Below, one piece after another: positions 39,840-48,313 of a stretch of DNA of 64,000 nucleotides; position 1 is the stretch's first letter, and each line of letters opens with the position of its first letter. Source of the stretch: Streptococcus cristatus (GTDB lineage: Bacteria; Bacillota; Bacilli; Lactobacillales; Streptococcaceae); contig NZ_RJPT01000001.1 of the NCBI RefSeq assembly GCF_003943515.1, forward strand, positions 281,693-345,692. The letters are read 5' to 3'. The notes under the pieces were generated by a model, which was not told the origin of the DNA, did no database searches, and worked only from the letters and a program-made list of their open reading frames with translations. The translations under genes were made by a program, and so were the position numbers.

Positions 39840-40606
39840 CAAAAATCAGTCAGATTATCAAAGCAGCGCGTGATCAGTCCCGTTTGACAGCTCTGGATTT
39901 TGCCCAAGGAATTTTTGATGATTTTGTGGAATTGCACGGAGATCGTAGTTTCCGTGATGATGGTGCTGTCATTGGCGGTATCGGAACCTTAAATGGTCAG
40001 CCAGTCACAGTGGTCGGCATTCAAAAAGGTCGCAATTTACAGGACAATCTGCGACGGAACTTTGGTCAGCCCCATCCGGAAGGCTATCGCAAGGCTCTAC
40101 GTCTCATGAAGCAGGCTGAGAAATTCGGCCGTCCAGTCGTGACCTTTATCAATACGGCTGGTGCTTATCCTGGCGTTGGTGCTGAGGAGCGCGGACAGGG
40201 AGAAGCCATTGCCCGTAATCTCATGGAAATGAGCGATCTGAAAGTGCCCATTATTGCCATTATCATCGGTGAGGGTGGCTCTGGCGGGGCGCTGGCCTTG
40301 GCAGTGGCTGACAAGGTCTGGATGCTGGAAAACTCCATGTATGCCATTCTCAGCCCTGAAGGCTTTGCTTCGATTTTATGGAAGGATGGCAGCCGAGCAA
40401 TGGAGGCGGCAGAGATGATGAAAATCACCTCGCACGAGCTCTTGCAGATGGGGGTCGTTGATAAGGTCATCCCCGAACGCGGCTTTAATAAAAATGAGCT
40501 TTTAGCTGCAGTCAAGCAAGAAATCAGTACCGAATTAGCGGAACTTTCTAAACTTTCCCTTGAGCAGCTTTTAGAAGAGCGCTATCAGCGTTTTAGAAAA
40601 TATTAG
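39836..40606 (+). CDS. accA: Acetyl-CoA carboxylase carboxyltransferase alpha subunit
   Basis: A 256-residue alpha subunit that pairs with AccD to move CO2 from biotin to acetyl-CoA. [20 protein letters not shown] is near the start, and the oxyanion loop [20 protein letters not shown] is present. It is shorter at the N-terminus than the E. coli protein, as in other streptococci. It is the last gene of the cluster and ends at a terminator. A decayed copy of its last 100 bases lies about 800 bases downstream. Confidence 0.97.
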   Translation: MTKISQIIKAARDQSRLTALDFAQGIFDDFVELHGDRSFRDDGAVIGGIGTLNGQPVTVVGIQKGRNLQDNLRRNFGQPHPEGYRKALRLMKQAEKFGRPVVTFINTAGAYPGVGAEERGQGEAIARNLMEMSDLKVPIIAIIIGEGGSGGALALAVADKVWMLENSMYAILSPEGFASILWKDGSRAMEAAEMMKITSHELLQMGVVDKVIPERGFNKNELLAAVKQEISTELAELSKLSLEQLLEERYQRFRKY

Positions 40607-40608
40607 CC

Positions 40609-40632
40609 AGAAGCCTTAGGGCTTCTTTTTCT
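40609..40632 (+). terminator. Intrinsic terminator of the fab/acc cluster
   Basis: AGAAGCC and GGCTTCT stem followed by TTTTTCTT. Confidence 0.85.
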
Positions 40633-40729
40633 TACTTGAGAGAGGTATGGAGGCAGTTAAGGTGGTAATATATTTTGGTTTGACATGTAGCAATATATTC
40701 TCTTTATGGAGGTCATATAAAAAATATAT

Positions 40730-40758
40730 TATACAAGCTGTAGAACCTATGTTAAGAT
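40730..40758 (+). promoter_or_regulatory. Promoter of AhpD-like gene
   Basis: TATACA, 17-base spacer, extended -10 TGTTAAGAT ending at 40758. The -35 is weak. The stretch before it holds three AATATATT copies. Confidence 0.45.
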
Positions 40759-40788
40759 AGTTGCTAATCAAAAGAAAAGAGGTTTCAT

Positions 40789-41337
40789 ATGTCAGAATTT
40801 ACTATCCATACGATTGAGTCCGCCCCAGCTGAGGTGAAAGAGGTTTTAGAAACTGTTCAAAAAGATAACGGTGGCTACATTCCCAATCTTATCGGTCTTT
40901 TGGCTAATGCACCAACGGCTTTGGAAACTTATCGGACGGTTGGAGCCATCAATCGCCGTAACAGCCTGACACCGACTGAGCGGGAAGTAGTGCAGATTAC
41001 GGCTGCAGTTACTAACGGCTGTGCTTTCTGTGTGGCGGGGCATACAGCCTTTTCGATCAAGCAGATTCAAATGAATGATGATCTTTTGGAGGCTCTGCGC
41101 AATCGTACTCCAATTGATACAGATCCGAAGTTAGATACGCTTGCTAAATTTACCATTGCTGTCATCAATACCAAGGGGCGGGTCGGAGATGAGGCTTTGG
41201 CAGACTTCCTAGAAGCGGGCTATACGCATGAGAATGCTCTGGATGTGGTTCTGGGAGTCAGCCTTGCGACTCTTTGTAATTATGCCAATAATCTAGCAAA
41301 TACACCAATCAATCCAGAATTGCAGCCTTATGCCTAG
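40789..41337 (+). CDS. AhpD-like carboxymuconolactone decarboxylase family protein
   Basis: A 182-residue all-helical protein of the AhpD/CMD family with the redox motif CAFC in TNGCAFCVAGHTAF. The histidine after the CxxC and the upstream Glu (LTPTEREVVQI) match peroxidase-type AhpD proteins that use thiols to reduce peroxides. No AhpC or dihydrolipoamide genes are adjacent, so the partner is unknown. The gene has its own promoter and lies between accA and a decayed accA 3' fragment, suggesting that it was placed here by a recombination event. Confidence 0.82.
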   Translation: MSEFTIHTIESAPAEVKEVLETVQKDNGGYIPNLIGLLANAPTALETYRTVGAINRRNSLTPTEREVVQITAAVTNGCAFCVAGHTAFSIKQIQMNDDLLEALRNRTPIDTDPKLDTLAKFTIAVINTKGRVGDEALADFLEAGYTHENALDVVLGVSLATLCNYANNLANTPINPELQPYA

Positions 41338-41390
41338 TCTTTGAGGGGGTGAAAGGGCTTTTTAGAACGACCCATTCTTTTTCATTGACT

Positions 41391-41490
41391 ACAAGTCAAG
41401 CAAGAAACCAGTGCTGAACTAGCAGAACTTTCTAAAATTTTTCTTGACTAACTCTTGGAAGAATGTCATCAATACTTTAAGGAATGAAAA
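41391..41490 (+). pseudogene. Decayed duplicate of the accA 3' end
   Basis: This stretch aligns with accA 40509-40606. In the accA frame it reads VKQETSAELAELSKIFLD, then a stop where accA has Gln, then LLEECHQYFKE; intact accA reads [19 protein letters not shown] and [12 protein letters not shown]. The in-frame stop and missing 5' part show it is not functional. Confidence 0.85.
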
Positions 41491-41576
41491 ATTTTAAAAT
41501 ATAGTGCAATAAAAACTTACAGAACTTCAAACAGTGTAAACCATAAATAACTACATCAACAGGTAACCAAGGAGAT

Positions 41577-41640
41577 TCTATGAGCTACTATCATCTTACC
41601 TTTGAATAAATTTTCTATCTAACCTTTTGGGGTTATAGAA
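41577..41640 (+). other. Possible insertion-sequence remnant
   Basis: AAGGAGATTCT precedes an ATG that opens the peptide MSYYHLTFE and then a stop. The peptide resembles the N-terminus of IS30-family transposases. Too little remains to be sure. Confidence 0.25.
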
Positions 41641-41663
41641 TATTCAAAATTTTTCATAAAACA

Positions 41664-41692
41664 TTGACAAAAACCGAATATTATTTTAAAAT
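41664..41692 (+). promoter_or_regulatory. Promoter of the glycine riboswitch transcript
   Basis: TTGACA (41664-41669), 17-base spacer, TAAAAT (41687-41692). Confidence 0.8.
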
Positions 41693-41756
41693 AATAGAAA
41701 ATTTAGAATAAACACCGAATGAAGTTTTTCAGAAATAAGCGTTTGAGTCTTATGAC

Positions 41757-41917
41757 TGTGAAATGGACGGAACTCTGGAGAGACCATGATTGGCACCGAA
41801 GGGGCAAGGCAGGCAACTGCTCAAACTCTCAGGTAAAAGGACAGAGCAAGGGAAGGACAGGAGTCGGTCATTCTCAGGCATCCAGAGTACATGTGTAAAC
41901 ATGTACTTTTCTTTTTC
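41757..41917 (+). promoter_or_regulatory. Glycine riboswitch with expression-platform terminator
   Basis: The conserved glycine aptamer core is present: GGAGAGACC, GGCACCGAAGGGGCAA and CTCAGGTAAAAGGACAGAG, in order (41778-41847). One full aptamer is seen, followed by a partial second-like stretch (TCTCAGGCATCCAGAG, 41872-41887) that may be a ghost aptamer. The terminator is AGTACATGT-GTAA-ACATGTACT with a T-rich tail (41886-41917). Glycine would most likely control readthrough into the symporter gene; the direction of control (on or off) cannot be told from the sequence alone. Confidence 0.9.
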
Positions 41918-41944
41918 TCGGTGTGGAAAAGGAGCATAGAAATT

Positions 41945-43276
41945 ATGTTGAAGTTGCTGAATCAAATTGATTCTTTGGTCTGGGGGCCTCCCCTCTTGAT
42001 TTTATTAGTTGGAACAGGGCTTTATCTGACACTTCGTCTGAGGTTGCTACAGATTTCGCGCCTTTCTCGCGCCTTTCGCTTAATTTTTGTATCTGGAGAG
42101 GATCATCATGGAGACGTGTCAAGCTTTGCTGCTCTTTGTACAGCTTTGGCAGCCACGGTTGGAACGGGGAATATTATCGGTGTTGCGACGGCCATAAAAG
42201 TTGGTGGACCGGGTGCCTTATTTTGGATGTGGCTGGCTGCTTTCTTTGGAATGGCAACCAAGTATGCCGAAGGTTTATTAGCGATTAAGTATCGTTCCAA
42301 GGATGCCCACGGAGCAGTTGCTGGTGGTCCCATGCACTATATTTTGTTGGGAATGGGAGAAAAATGGCGTCCGCTGGCTATTTTCTTTGCTGTAGCAGGT
42401 GTCTTGGTGGCTCTTTTAGGGATTGGGACCTTTACGCAGGTGAATTCCATTACAGAAGCCATGCATAATACCATTCAGCTACCTTCAGCTGTGACAGCCT
42501 CTATCTTGGCTATTTTGGTGACTTTGGTTATTTTTAGCGGCATTCAGTCCATTGCGCGAGTGTCGACCAAGGTTGTGCCTTTTATGGCAGCTATTTATAT
42601 CTTGGGGACTGTGACTGTCTTAGCAGTCAATCTAGATCGTCTGCTGCCAACTCTCCAGCTAGTCTTTAGTTCTGCCTTTAGTCAAACAGCAGCGGTGGGT
42701 GGCTTTGCTGGTGCAAGCATGCGGATGGCCATTCAAAATGGGGTAGCTCGTGGCGTCTTTTCAAATGAATCTGGTCTAGGGTCAGCACCTATTGCGGCGG
42801 CGGCAGCTAAGACTAAGGAACCGGTCGAGCAAGGCTTGATTTCGATGACGGGAACCTTTATTGATACTCTGATTATTTGTAGTCTGACAGGTCTAACAAT
42901 TTTAATCACAGGAGTTTGGGATAGTAATCTCAATGGTGTTTCCTTGACTCAGGCAGCCTTTGCGACTGTCTTTGCTAATTTTGGTCCAATCCTTCTATCC
43001 GTTTTTCTGGTTCTTTTTGCCTTTACCACAATTTTAGGCTGGAACTATTACGGTGAGCGTTGTTTTGAGTTCCTGTTCGGTGTCAAATATATTCGCTTGT
43101 ACCGAATTATCTTTGTTACTATGGTGCTCTTAGGGGGCTTTATTGAGCTAGAAGCAGTTTGGGTCATTGCCGATATTGTCAATGCCTTGATGGCCTTGCC
43201 AAATCTGATTGCTCTCTTGGCCTTGTCTCCGGTTATTATTGCTGAAACCAGAAAGTATTTTGACAAGAAGGGCTGA
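41945..43276 (+). CDS. Na+:alanine/glycine symporter (AGCS family)
   Basis: A 443-residue membrane protein of the alanine-or-glycine:cation symporter family, with about eleven membrane segments. Family marks include ATVGTGNIIGVATAIKVGGPG and GVARGVFSNESGLGSAPIAAAAA. I chose the ATG at 41945 after AAAAGGAG; an upstream in-frame ATG at 41891 lies inside the riboswitch terminator. The glycine riboswitch before it supports glycine as the substrate. It is a single-gene transcript closed by a terminator. Confidence 0.93.
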   Translation: MLKLLNQIDSLVWGPPLLILLVGTGLYLTLRLRLLQISRLSRAFRLIFVSGEDHHGDVSSFAALCTALAATVGTGNIIGVATAIKVGGPGALFWMWLAAFFGMATKYAEGLLAIKYRSKDAHGAVAGGPMHYILLGMGEKWRPLAIFFAVAGVLVALLGIGTFTQVNSITEAMHNTIQLPSAVTASILAILVTLVIFSGIQSIARVSTKVVPFMAAIYILGTVTVLAVNLDRLLPTLQLVFSSAFSQTAAVGGFAGASMRMAIQNGVARGVFSNESGLGSAPIAAAAAKTKEPVEQGLISMTGTFIDTLIICSLTGLTILITGVWDSNLNGVSLTQAAFATVFANFGPILLSVFLVLFAFTTILGWNYYGERCFEFLFGVKYIRLYRIIFVTMVLLGGFIELEAVWVIADIVNALMALPNLIALLALSPVIIAETRKYFDKKG

Positions 43277-43314
43277 GTTTCCATTTGCTGGATTTTTGAA
43301 AGAAGGTTACCCTG

Positions 43315-43346
43315 CTAAAGCTGCTTTGCCAGCTTTAGTTTTTTTA
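43315..43346 (+). terminator. Intrinsic terminator after the symporter gene
   Basis: CTAAAGCTG and CAGCTTTAG with a T-run. Confidence 0.9.
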
Positions 43347-43368
43347 TGGGCGAGAAATCTCTCGTCTT

Positions 43369-43395
43369 TTGTTATTGGTCAAAACATGGTATAAT
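43369..43395 (+). promoter_or_regulatory. Promoter of nrdR-dnaB-dnaI operon
   Basis: Extended -10 TGGTATAAT (43387-43395). TTGTTA at 43369 gives a short 15-base spacer, so the promoter may rely on the extended -10. Confidence 0.6.
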
Positions 43396-43424
43396 GAAGT
43401 ATTAAGATTCTAGGAGGAAATGAC

Positions 43425-43898
43425 ATGCGTTGTCCCAAATGTGGCGGAAGCAAATCAAGTGTGGTTGACAGCCGGCAGGCAGAAGATGGAAATACAATCC
43501 GTCGTCGCCGTGAATGCGAGGAATGCCAGCATCGTTTTACAACTTATGAGCGCGTGGAAGAAAGAACCCTAGTCGTTGTCAAAAAAGATGGAACGCGTGA
43601 GCAATTTTCTCGGGATAAGATATTTAACGGAATCATCCGCTCTGCTCAGAAGCGTCCGGTCTCAAGTGACGAGATTGAAGAATTGGTCAATCGGATTGAG
43701 CAAAAACTTCGCAGCCAGAGTGAAAATGAAATTGCCAGCGAATATATTGGCTCTCTGGTCATGGATGAGCTGGCCGAGCTGGATGAAATTACCTATGTCC
43801 GTTTTGCCAGTGTTTATCGGAGTTTTAAGGATGTTGGCGAGTTGGAAAGCCTTTTGAAGCAGATTACCAAGGGTTCTAAGAAGAAAAAGGAAAAATAA
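43425..43898 (+). CDS. nrdR: Ribonucleotide reductase regulator NrdR
   Basis: A 157-residue repressor of nrd genes. The N-terminal zinc ribbon uses Cys3, Cys6, Cys31 and Cys34 ([10 protein letters not shown] and [11 protein letters not shown]), followed by the ATP-cone ([20 protein letters not shown] onward), which senses ATP/dATP. AGGAGG precedes the ATG. It heads an operon with dnaB and dnaI, so dNTP supply is linked to replication initiation. No NrdR box was looked for outside the window. Confidence 0.97.
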   Translation: MRCPKCGGSKSSVVDSRQAEDGNTIRRRRECEECQHRFTTYERVEERTLVVVKKDGTREQFSRDKIFNGIIRSAQKRPVSSDEIEELVNRIEQKLRSQSENEIASEYIGSLVMDELAELDEITYVRFASVYRSFKDVGELESLLKQITKGSKKKKEK

Positions 43899-43904
43899 TG
43901 CCTT

Positions 43905-45059
43905 ATGAAACCAAATGATCATTTTTCTTTCTTGTCTAATAACCAGGTCAGTCAGGATATGAGCGGGCTGACCCGTTATTACCTACCTATTGTGGGCAAG
44001 GATGCAGTGGCGCTTTATCTTTATCTGGTTTCTTTTTGGGATAACGGAGCTCAGCAGCGACTTTTCAGCCATATTTTAAATCATCTTGACTTTGGTATGG
44101 AAGCGTTGGAGAGGAGCTTGGAGCGCCTATCAGCTATTGGCTTGCTAGAGCTTTACCAGACGGAGACGGGATTTTTCATCCGACTCTATCCAATCTTGTC
44201 CGCTGAGGACTTCTTTGCTCACCATGTGTACAGTAGTCTTTTGGAGAAAAAGATTGGGCAGGCGGCAGTAGATAAGCTACGACCGGAAAATCCAGCTGGA
44301 CAAAAAATCGGTGCTTCTTTTAGCCAGATCTATGGCATGGATGACGTCAGTCCGACGAGAACTAGTCGCCAAAATGATTTTGATTTGACGCATTTTAAAC
44401 AGAGAATGGCTCAGGATGGCTTGCGTTTTGCGGATGAAAAATCGGATCTCTTGGACTTGTTTGCTATTGCGGAGCAGAAGAAATGGACTTGGTATGAGAC
44501 CTATGTCTTAGCGCGTGAAACAGCTGTGTCACATGTGATTTCGACGAAACGGATGCAGCAAAAGATTCAGCAAAAACCAGTTTCGGGAGATTTTTCTCCG
44601 CAAGAGCAGTCTATTATCCGTGAAGCTAAAAGCAAGCAGCCGCTGCTCTTTTTGGCCGAAATCAAGAAAACCCGTCAAGCGGCCATTACGCGTAGTGAAC
44701 GGAAACTGATTCAGGATTTGGCAGAGATGGGACTGTTGGATGAAGTTATCAATATCATCCTGCTATTGACTTTTAATAAGGTTGATTCGGCCAATCTCAA
44801 TGAAAAGTATGCCCTCAAGGTGGCCAATGACTTTTCTTATCAAAAGGTGACCTCGGCTGAAGAGGCAGTCCTGAAAATCCGTGAGCGTAATCAGCAGACG
44901 AATAGTCGTCCTGCGCAAGTCAGCCCAGCTGCTGCTAAAAGCAATGTGCCGAACTGGAGTCAGCCGGATTACAAGAATGAAACGAGCTTAGAAAAACAAG
45001 CGGAACTAGAAGAACAAAAAAGAAGACTTTTAGCAAGACTGGAAGAAGGAGGCGATTAA
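43905..45059 (+). CDS. dnaB: Replication initiation and membrane attachment protein DnaB
   Basis: A 384-residue Firmicutes DnaB (not the replicative helicase). It helps load the helicase DnaC at oriC and at stalled forks with DnaD and DnaI. The N-terminal winged-helix region (QVSQDMSGLTRYYLPIVGKD) and the C-terminal DnaD/DnaB-type domain (about residues 225-325, with INIILLLTFNKVDSANL) are visible, then a charged tail. It lies six bases after nrdR and its stop is immediately followed by dnaI. Confidence 0.93.
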   Translation: MKPNDHFSFLSNNQVSQDMSGLTRYYLPIVGKDAVALYLYLVSFWDNGAQQRLFSHILNHLDFGMEALERSLERLSAIGLLELYQTETGFFIRLYPILSAEDFFAHHVYSSLLEKKIGQAAVDKLRPENPAGQKIGASFSQIYGMDDVSPTRTSRQNDFDLTHFKQRMAQDGLRFADEKSDLLDLFAIAEQKKWTWYETYVLARETAVSHVISTKRMQQKIQQKPVSGDFSPQEQSIIREAKSKQPLLFLAEIKKTRQAAITRSERKLIQDLAEMGLLDEVINIILLLTFNKVDSANLNEKYALKVANDFSYQKVTSAEEAVLKIRERNQQTNSRPAQVSPAAAKSNVPNWSQPDYKNETSLEKQAELEEQKRRLLARLEEGGD

Positions 45060-45959
45060 ATGGAAAAAATAGGACAGGCAATGCCTCATATGAATAAGGT
45101 GAAGCAGTTTGATTATCAAAAATTAGTCCAGCAGATTTTAGCAGATCCAGATATCGCTGCCTTTATCAGTCGAGAACAACTGTCTCCAACCGAAATTCAG
45201 CGTAGCATTTCTAAGTTCAATCAATACATTACCGAACGAGATCGCTTCCTGCTAGAAGATCAGAACTATATTGCTAAGGGATATAAGCCAATTTTGGTGA
45301 AAAATGAAGGCTATGCGGATGTTGCCTATGAGGAAACGCCTGAGTTGATCGAGCAGGAGAGACAGGAGGCGATTAGAAGCCGTCTCAACCTTATCAATCT
45401 GCCAGCCAGTCTAAAAGAAGCTAGTTTGGCCAAAGTGGATTTAGACGATATTGGTCGCTACAAGGCTTTCGAGCTCTTGACCAGTTTTGTTGCGGATTTT
45501 CCGCATTATCAGAAGGCTGTTTATCTCTACGGAGATTTCGGCGTGGGTAAGAGCTACATGATGGCTGCGCTGGCGCATGATTTGTCAGAAAAACGCAGTG
45601 TATCAACGACTCTGCTTCACTATCCGAGCTTTGTTTTGGATGTTAAGAATGCCATTAGTTCTGGATTAGTTAAGGACAAGATTGACCAGGTCAAGACAGC
45701 TCAAGTGCTGATTTTGGACGATATCGGTGCAGAGCAGTCTAGTCCCTGGATGCGGGATGAGATTTTGCAGGTTATCCTCCAGCACCGTATGCAGGAAAAT
45801 CTGCCAACTTTCTTCACTTCTAACTTTAGTTTTGCAGATTTAGAGCGTCACTTTGCCAGCTCTAAGAATGGCGATGAGACTTGGCAGGCTAAGAGGGTTA
45901 TGGAGCGGATTAAATTTTTAGCTCAAGAAGTACACCTAGAAGGAGAAAATCGCCGATGA
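45060..45959 (+). CDS. dnaI: Primosomal helicase loader DnaI
   Basis: A 299-residue AAA+ helicase loader. The N-terminal helicase-binding domain is followed by the ATPase domain with Walker A GDFGVGKSYM, Walker B LILDDIGAEQ and an arginine-rich C-terminus. It binds and loads the replicative helicase with DnaB and DnaD. It starts at the base after the dnaB stop codon, and its end overlaps the nitroreductase gene by four bases. Confidence 0.95.
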   Translation: MEKIGQAMPHMNKVKQFDYQKLVQQILADPDIAAFISREQLSPTEIQRSISKFNQYITERDRFLLEDQNYIAKGYKPILVKNEGYADVAYEETPELIEQERQEAIRSRLNLINLPASLKEASLAKVDLDDIGRYKAFELLTSFVADFPHYQKAVYLYGDFGVGKSYMMAALAHDLSEKRSVSTTLLHYPSFVLDVKNAISSGLVKDKIDQVKTAQVLILDDIGAEQSSPWMRDEILQVILQHRMQENLPTFFTSNFSFADLERHFASSKNGDETWQAKRVMERIKFLAQEVHLEGENRR

Positions 45960-46672
45960 ATGAAACAATTAACTTGATGAAAGCTCATACGTCTGTTCGT
46001 CGCTTTACGGAGGAGCAGATCTCAGATGAAGAACTACGCGCTATTATCGATGCTGGACGTGCTGCTTCCAGTTGGAAAAACTTCCAGTCCTACTCTATCA
46101 TTGTGGTGCGCAGCCAGGAGAAAAAAGAGGCTCTTTTTGACTTAGTTCCGCAGAAAGCAATTCTTCAGGCATCAGCTTTTTTGCTCTTTGTAGGAGACCT
46201 CAATCGAGCTAAAAAGGGAGCTGCGCTACATACAGAAGATTTCTATCCTGAGGGAACTGAAAATATCCTCATTAGCTCGGTAGATGCTGCTTTGGCAGGG
46301 CAAAATACCCTTTTGGCAGCTGAAAGTCTGGGTTATGGCGGTGTTATTATTGGTTTAGTTCGCTACGAAGCTTCAAAAATTGCCCAGCTCTTTAATCTGC
46401 CAGACTATACTTATCCAGTTTTTGGTATGGCTTTAGGAAAACCCAATCAAAACCATACTGTCAAGCCACGCCTGCCCTATGAAGCGGTGGTCTTTGAGGA
46501 AGAATACTGTGAGCAACTCAGCTCAGTCATCGAGACCTATGACCGTGTGCAGGCTGAGTATGCTGGTGAGCGGGCACAGGATACTTGGAGCCAGCGTTTG
46601 GCAGCCCAATTTGGTCAGGAGCCGAATCGAGCGATTGACCAACTGTTCAAAGAAAAGAAATTAGAAAACTAA
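45956..46672 (+). CDS. NfsA-type nitroreductase
   Basis: A 238-residue FMN-dependent NAD(P)H oxidoreductase. The SVRRFTEEQISDEEL start, AASSWKNFQSYSIIVV and the loop YGGVIIGLVRYEASKIA fit the NfsA/FRP group. It may reduce quinones, flavin or nitro compounds. It overlaps dnaI by four bases and precedes der, an arrangement seen in other streptococci, though a functional link to replication is not evident. Confidence 0.9.
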   Translation: MNETINLMKAHTSVRRFTEEQISDEELRAIIDAGRAASSWKNFQSYSIIVVRSQEKKEALFDLVPQKAILQASAFLLFVGDLNRAKKGAALHTEDFYPEGTENILISSVDAALAGQNTLLAAESLGYGGVIIGLVRYEASKIAQLFNLPDYTYPVFGMALGKPNQNHTVKPRLPYEAVVFEEEYCEQLSSVIETYDRVQAEYAGERAQDTWSQRLAAQFGQEPNRAIDQLFKEKKLEN

Positions 46673-46714
46673 GGCGGAGCTCTGCTCTGTCCCAAAGAAT
46701 GAAAGAGGGAAAAC

Positions 46715-48025
46715 ATGGCTTTACCAACTATTGCCATTGTCGGCCGTCCTAATGTCGGCAAATCAACGCTTTTTAATCGGATTGCGGGAGAGCGGATTTC
46801 CATTGTCGAAGACGTGGAAGGAGTAACCCGAGACCGAATCTATGCGACGGCAGATTGGCTGAATCGTAAGTTCAGTGTCATTGATACGGGCGGAATTGAC
46901 GATGTTGATGCACCTTTTATGGAGCAAATCAAACACCAAGCTGAGATTGCTATGGACGAGGCCGATGTCATCGTTTTTGTCGTGTCTGGTAAGGAAGGCA
47001 TCACTGATGCGGACGAGTATGTCGCTCGGATGCTCTACAAGACCCACAAGCCGATTATTTTAGCGGTTAATAAGGTGGACAATCCCGAGATGCGCAATGA
47101 AATCTATGATTTCTATGCACTGGGCTTGGGCGATCCATTCCCAGTATCTTCTGTCCACGGGATTGGTACAGGGGATGTTCTGGATGCGATCGTTGAAAAT
47201 CTTCCACATGAGGAAGTGGTTGAAAATCCTGATATGATTAAGTTTAGCTTGATTGGCCGTCCTAATGTCGGCAAGTCTAGCTTGATCAATGCCATCTTGG
47301 GTGAGGATCGGGTCATTGCCAGTCCAGTGGCCGGTACAACACGCGATGCGATTGATACGGTCTTTACGGACAGTGAAGGTCAGGAATTTACCATGATTGA
47401 CACAGCAGGAATGCGCAAATCCGGAAAGGTCTATGAAAACACAGAGAAATACTCTGTCATGCGGGCTATGCGGGCCATTGACCGCTCAGATGTCGTTCTG
47501 ATGGTGCTGAATGCTGAGGAAGGAATTCGTGAGTACGACAAGCGAATCGCTGGCTTTGCCCATGAAGCAGGAAAAGGAATTATCATCGTCGTCAATAAGT
47601 GGGATACGCTGGAAAAAGACAACCACACTATGAAAGACTGGGAAGAGGATATCCGAGACCAGTTCCAGTACTTGTCTTATGCGCCAATTATTTTTGTTTC
47701 TGCCTTAACCAAGCAGCGTCTCCATAAGCTGCCGGAAATGATTAAGCAAATCAGTCAGAGTCAGAATACCCGTATTCCGTCAGCGGTGCTCAATGATGTT
47801 ATCATGGATGCTATCGCGATTAATCCGACACCGACTGACAAGGGCAAACGTCTCAAGATTTTTTATGCGACTCAGGTAGCGACCAAACCGCCGACCTTTG
47901 TCATCTTTGTCAACGAAGAAGAGCTTATGCACTTCTCTTATCTGCGTTTCTTAGAAAATCAAATCCGCAAGGCCTTTGTCTTTGAAGGAACACCTATTCA
48001 CTTGATTGCAAGGAAGCGGAAGTAG
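46715..48025 (+). CDS. der: Ribosome-associated GTPase Der (EngA)
   Basis: A 436-residue GTPase needed for 50S subunit assembly. It has two tandem G domains, each with GRPNVGKS ([14 protein letters not shown] and [14 protein letters not shown]), DTGG/DTAG G3 loops ([17 protein letters not shown]) and NKVD/NKWD G4 motifs, followed by a C-terminal KH-like domain. AGAGGGAAAAC precedes the ATG. Confidence 0.98.
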   Translation: MALPTIAIVGRPNVGKSTLFNRIAGERISIVEDVEGVTRDRIYATADWLNRKFSVIDTGGIDDVDAPFMEQIKHQAEIAMDEADVIVFVVSGKEGITDADEYVARMLYKTHKPIILAVNKVDNPEMRNEIYDFYALGLGDPFPVSSVHGIGTGDVLDAIVENLPHEEVVENPDMIKFSLIGRPNVGKSSLINAILGEDRVIASPVAGTTRDAIDTVFTDSEGQEFTMIDTAGMRKSGKVYENTEKYSVMRAMRAIDRSDVVLMVLNAEEGIREYDKRIAGFAHEAGKGIIIVVNKWDTLEKDNHTMKDWEEDIRDQFQYLSYAPIIFVSALTKQRLHKLPEMIKQISQSQNTRIPSAVLNDVIMDAIAINPTPTDKGKRLKIFYATQVATKPPTFVIFVNEEELMHFSYLRFLENQIRKAFVFEGTPIHLIARKRK

Positions 48026-48136
48026 GGCTTGCTTCAGCCTGTTTACAAAGAAAACAAGGGATATTGCAAGGACTTTATGGAGGGAAGCTTATCCTTAAAT
48101 CCATAAACTTGCTAGCTCAAAATTTGGAATAGATTG

Positions 48137-48180
48137 ATGAGGGAAACTGAATTGGAAAAATTGAGTTTCTCTCATTTTTT
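48137..48180 (+). terminator. Intrinsic terminator after der
   Basis: ATGAGGGAAACT and AGTTTCTCTCAT pair across a 15-base loop containing AATT/AATT, followed by six Ts. It lies about 110 bases after der; nothing else is seen between. Confidence 0.85.
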
Positions 48181-48255
48181 GATGATGAGTTTTCTCCGTC
48201 TCAAGTCGGATTTGAGCTTAAAAAATGGTTTTTAAAAGAGTTTTAGCCTTAATTA

Positions 48256-48264
48256 TGGTAAAAT
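48256..48264 (+). promoter_or_regulatory. Extended -10 promoter of mvaS-mvaA
   Basis: TGGTAAAAT about 50 bases before the mvaS start; no clear -35. Confidence 0.5.
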
Positions 48265-48313
48265 AGTGTCTGAATACTATTAGCTATCAAATGAATTGAA
48301 TGAGGTCTTTATG

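Noticed and set aside
40165-40515. 116-residue minus-strand frame over accA, and similar frames over other fab/acc genes
   Set aside because: Shadows of genuine coding sequence on the other strand, with low-complexity Ser/Ala-rich translations.
41872-41887. Second full glycine aptamer
   Set aside because: Only a short TCTCAGGCATCCAGAG segment is present, without the CACCGAAGGGGCAA-type core, so it is described as a possible ghost aptamer only.
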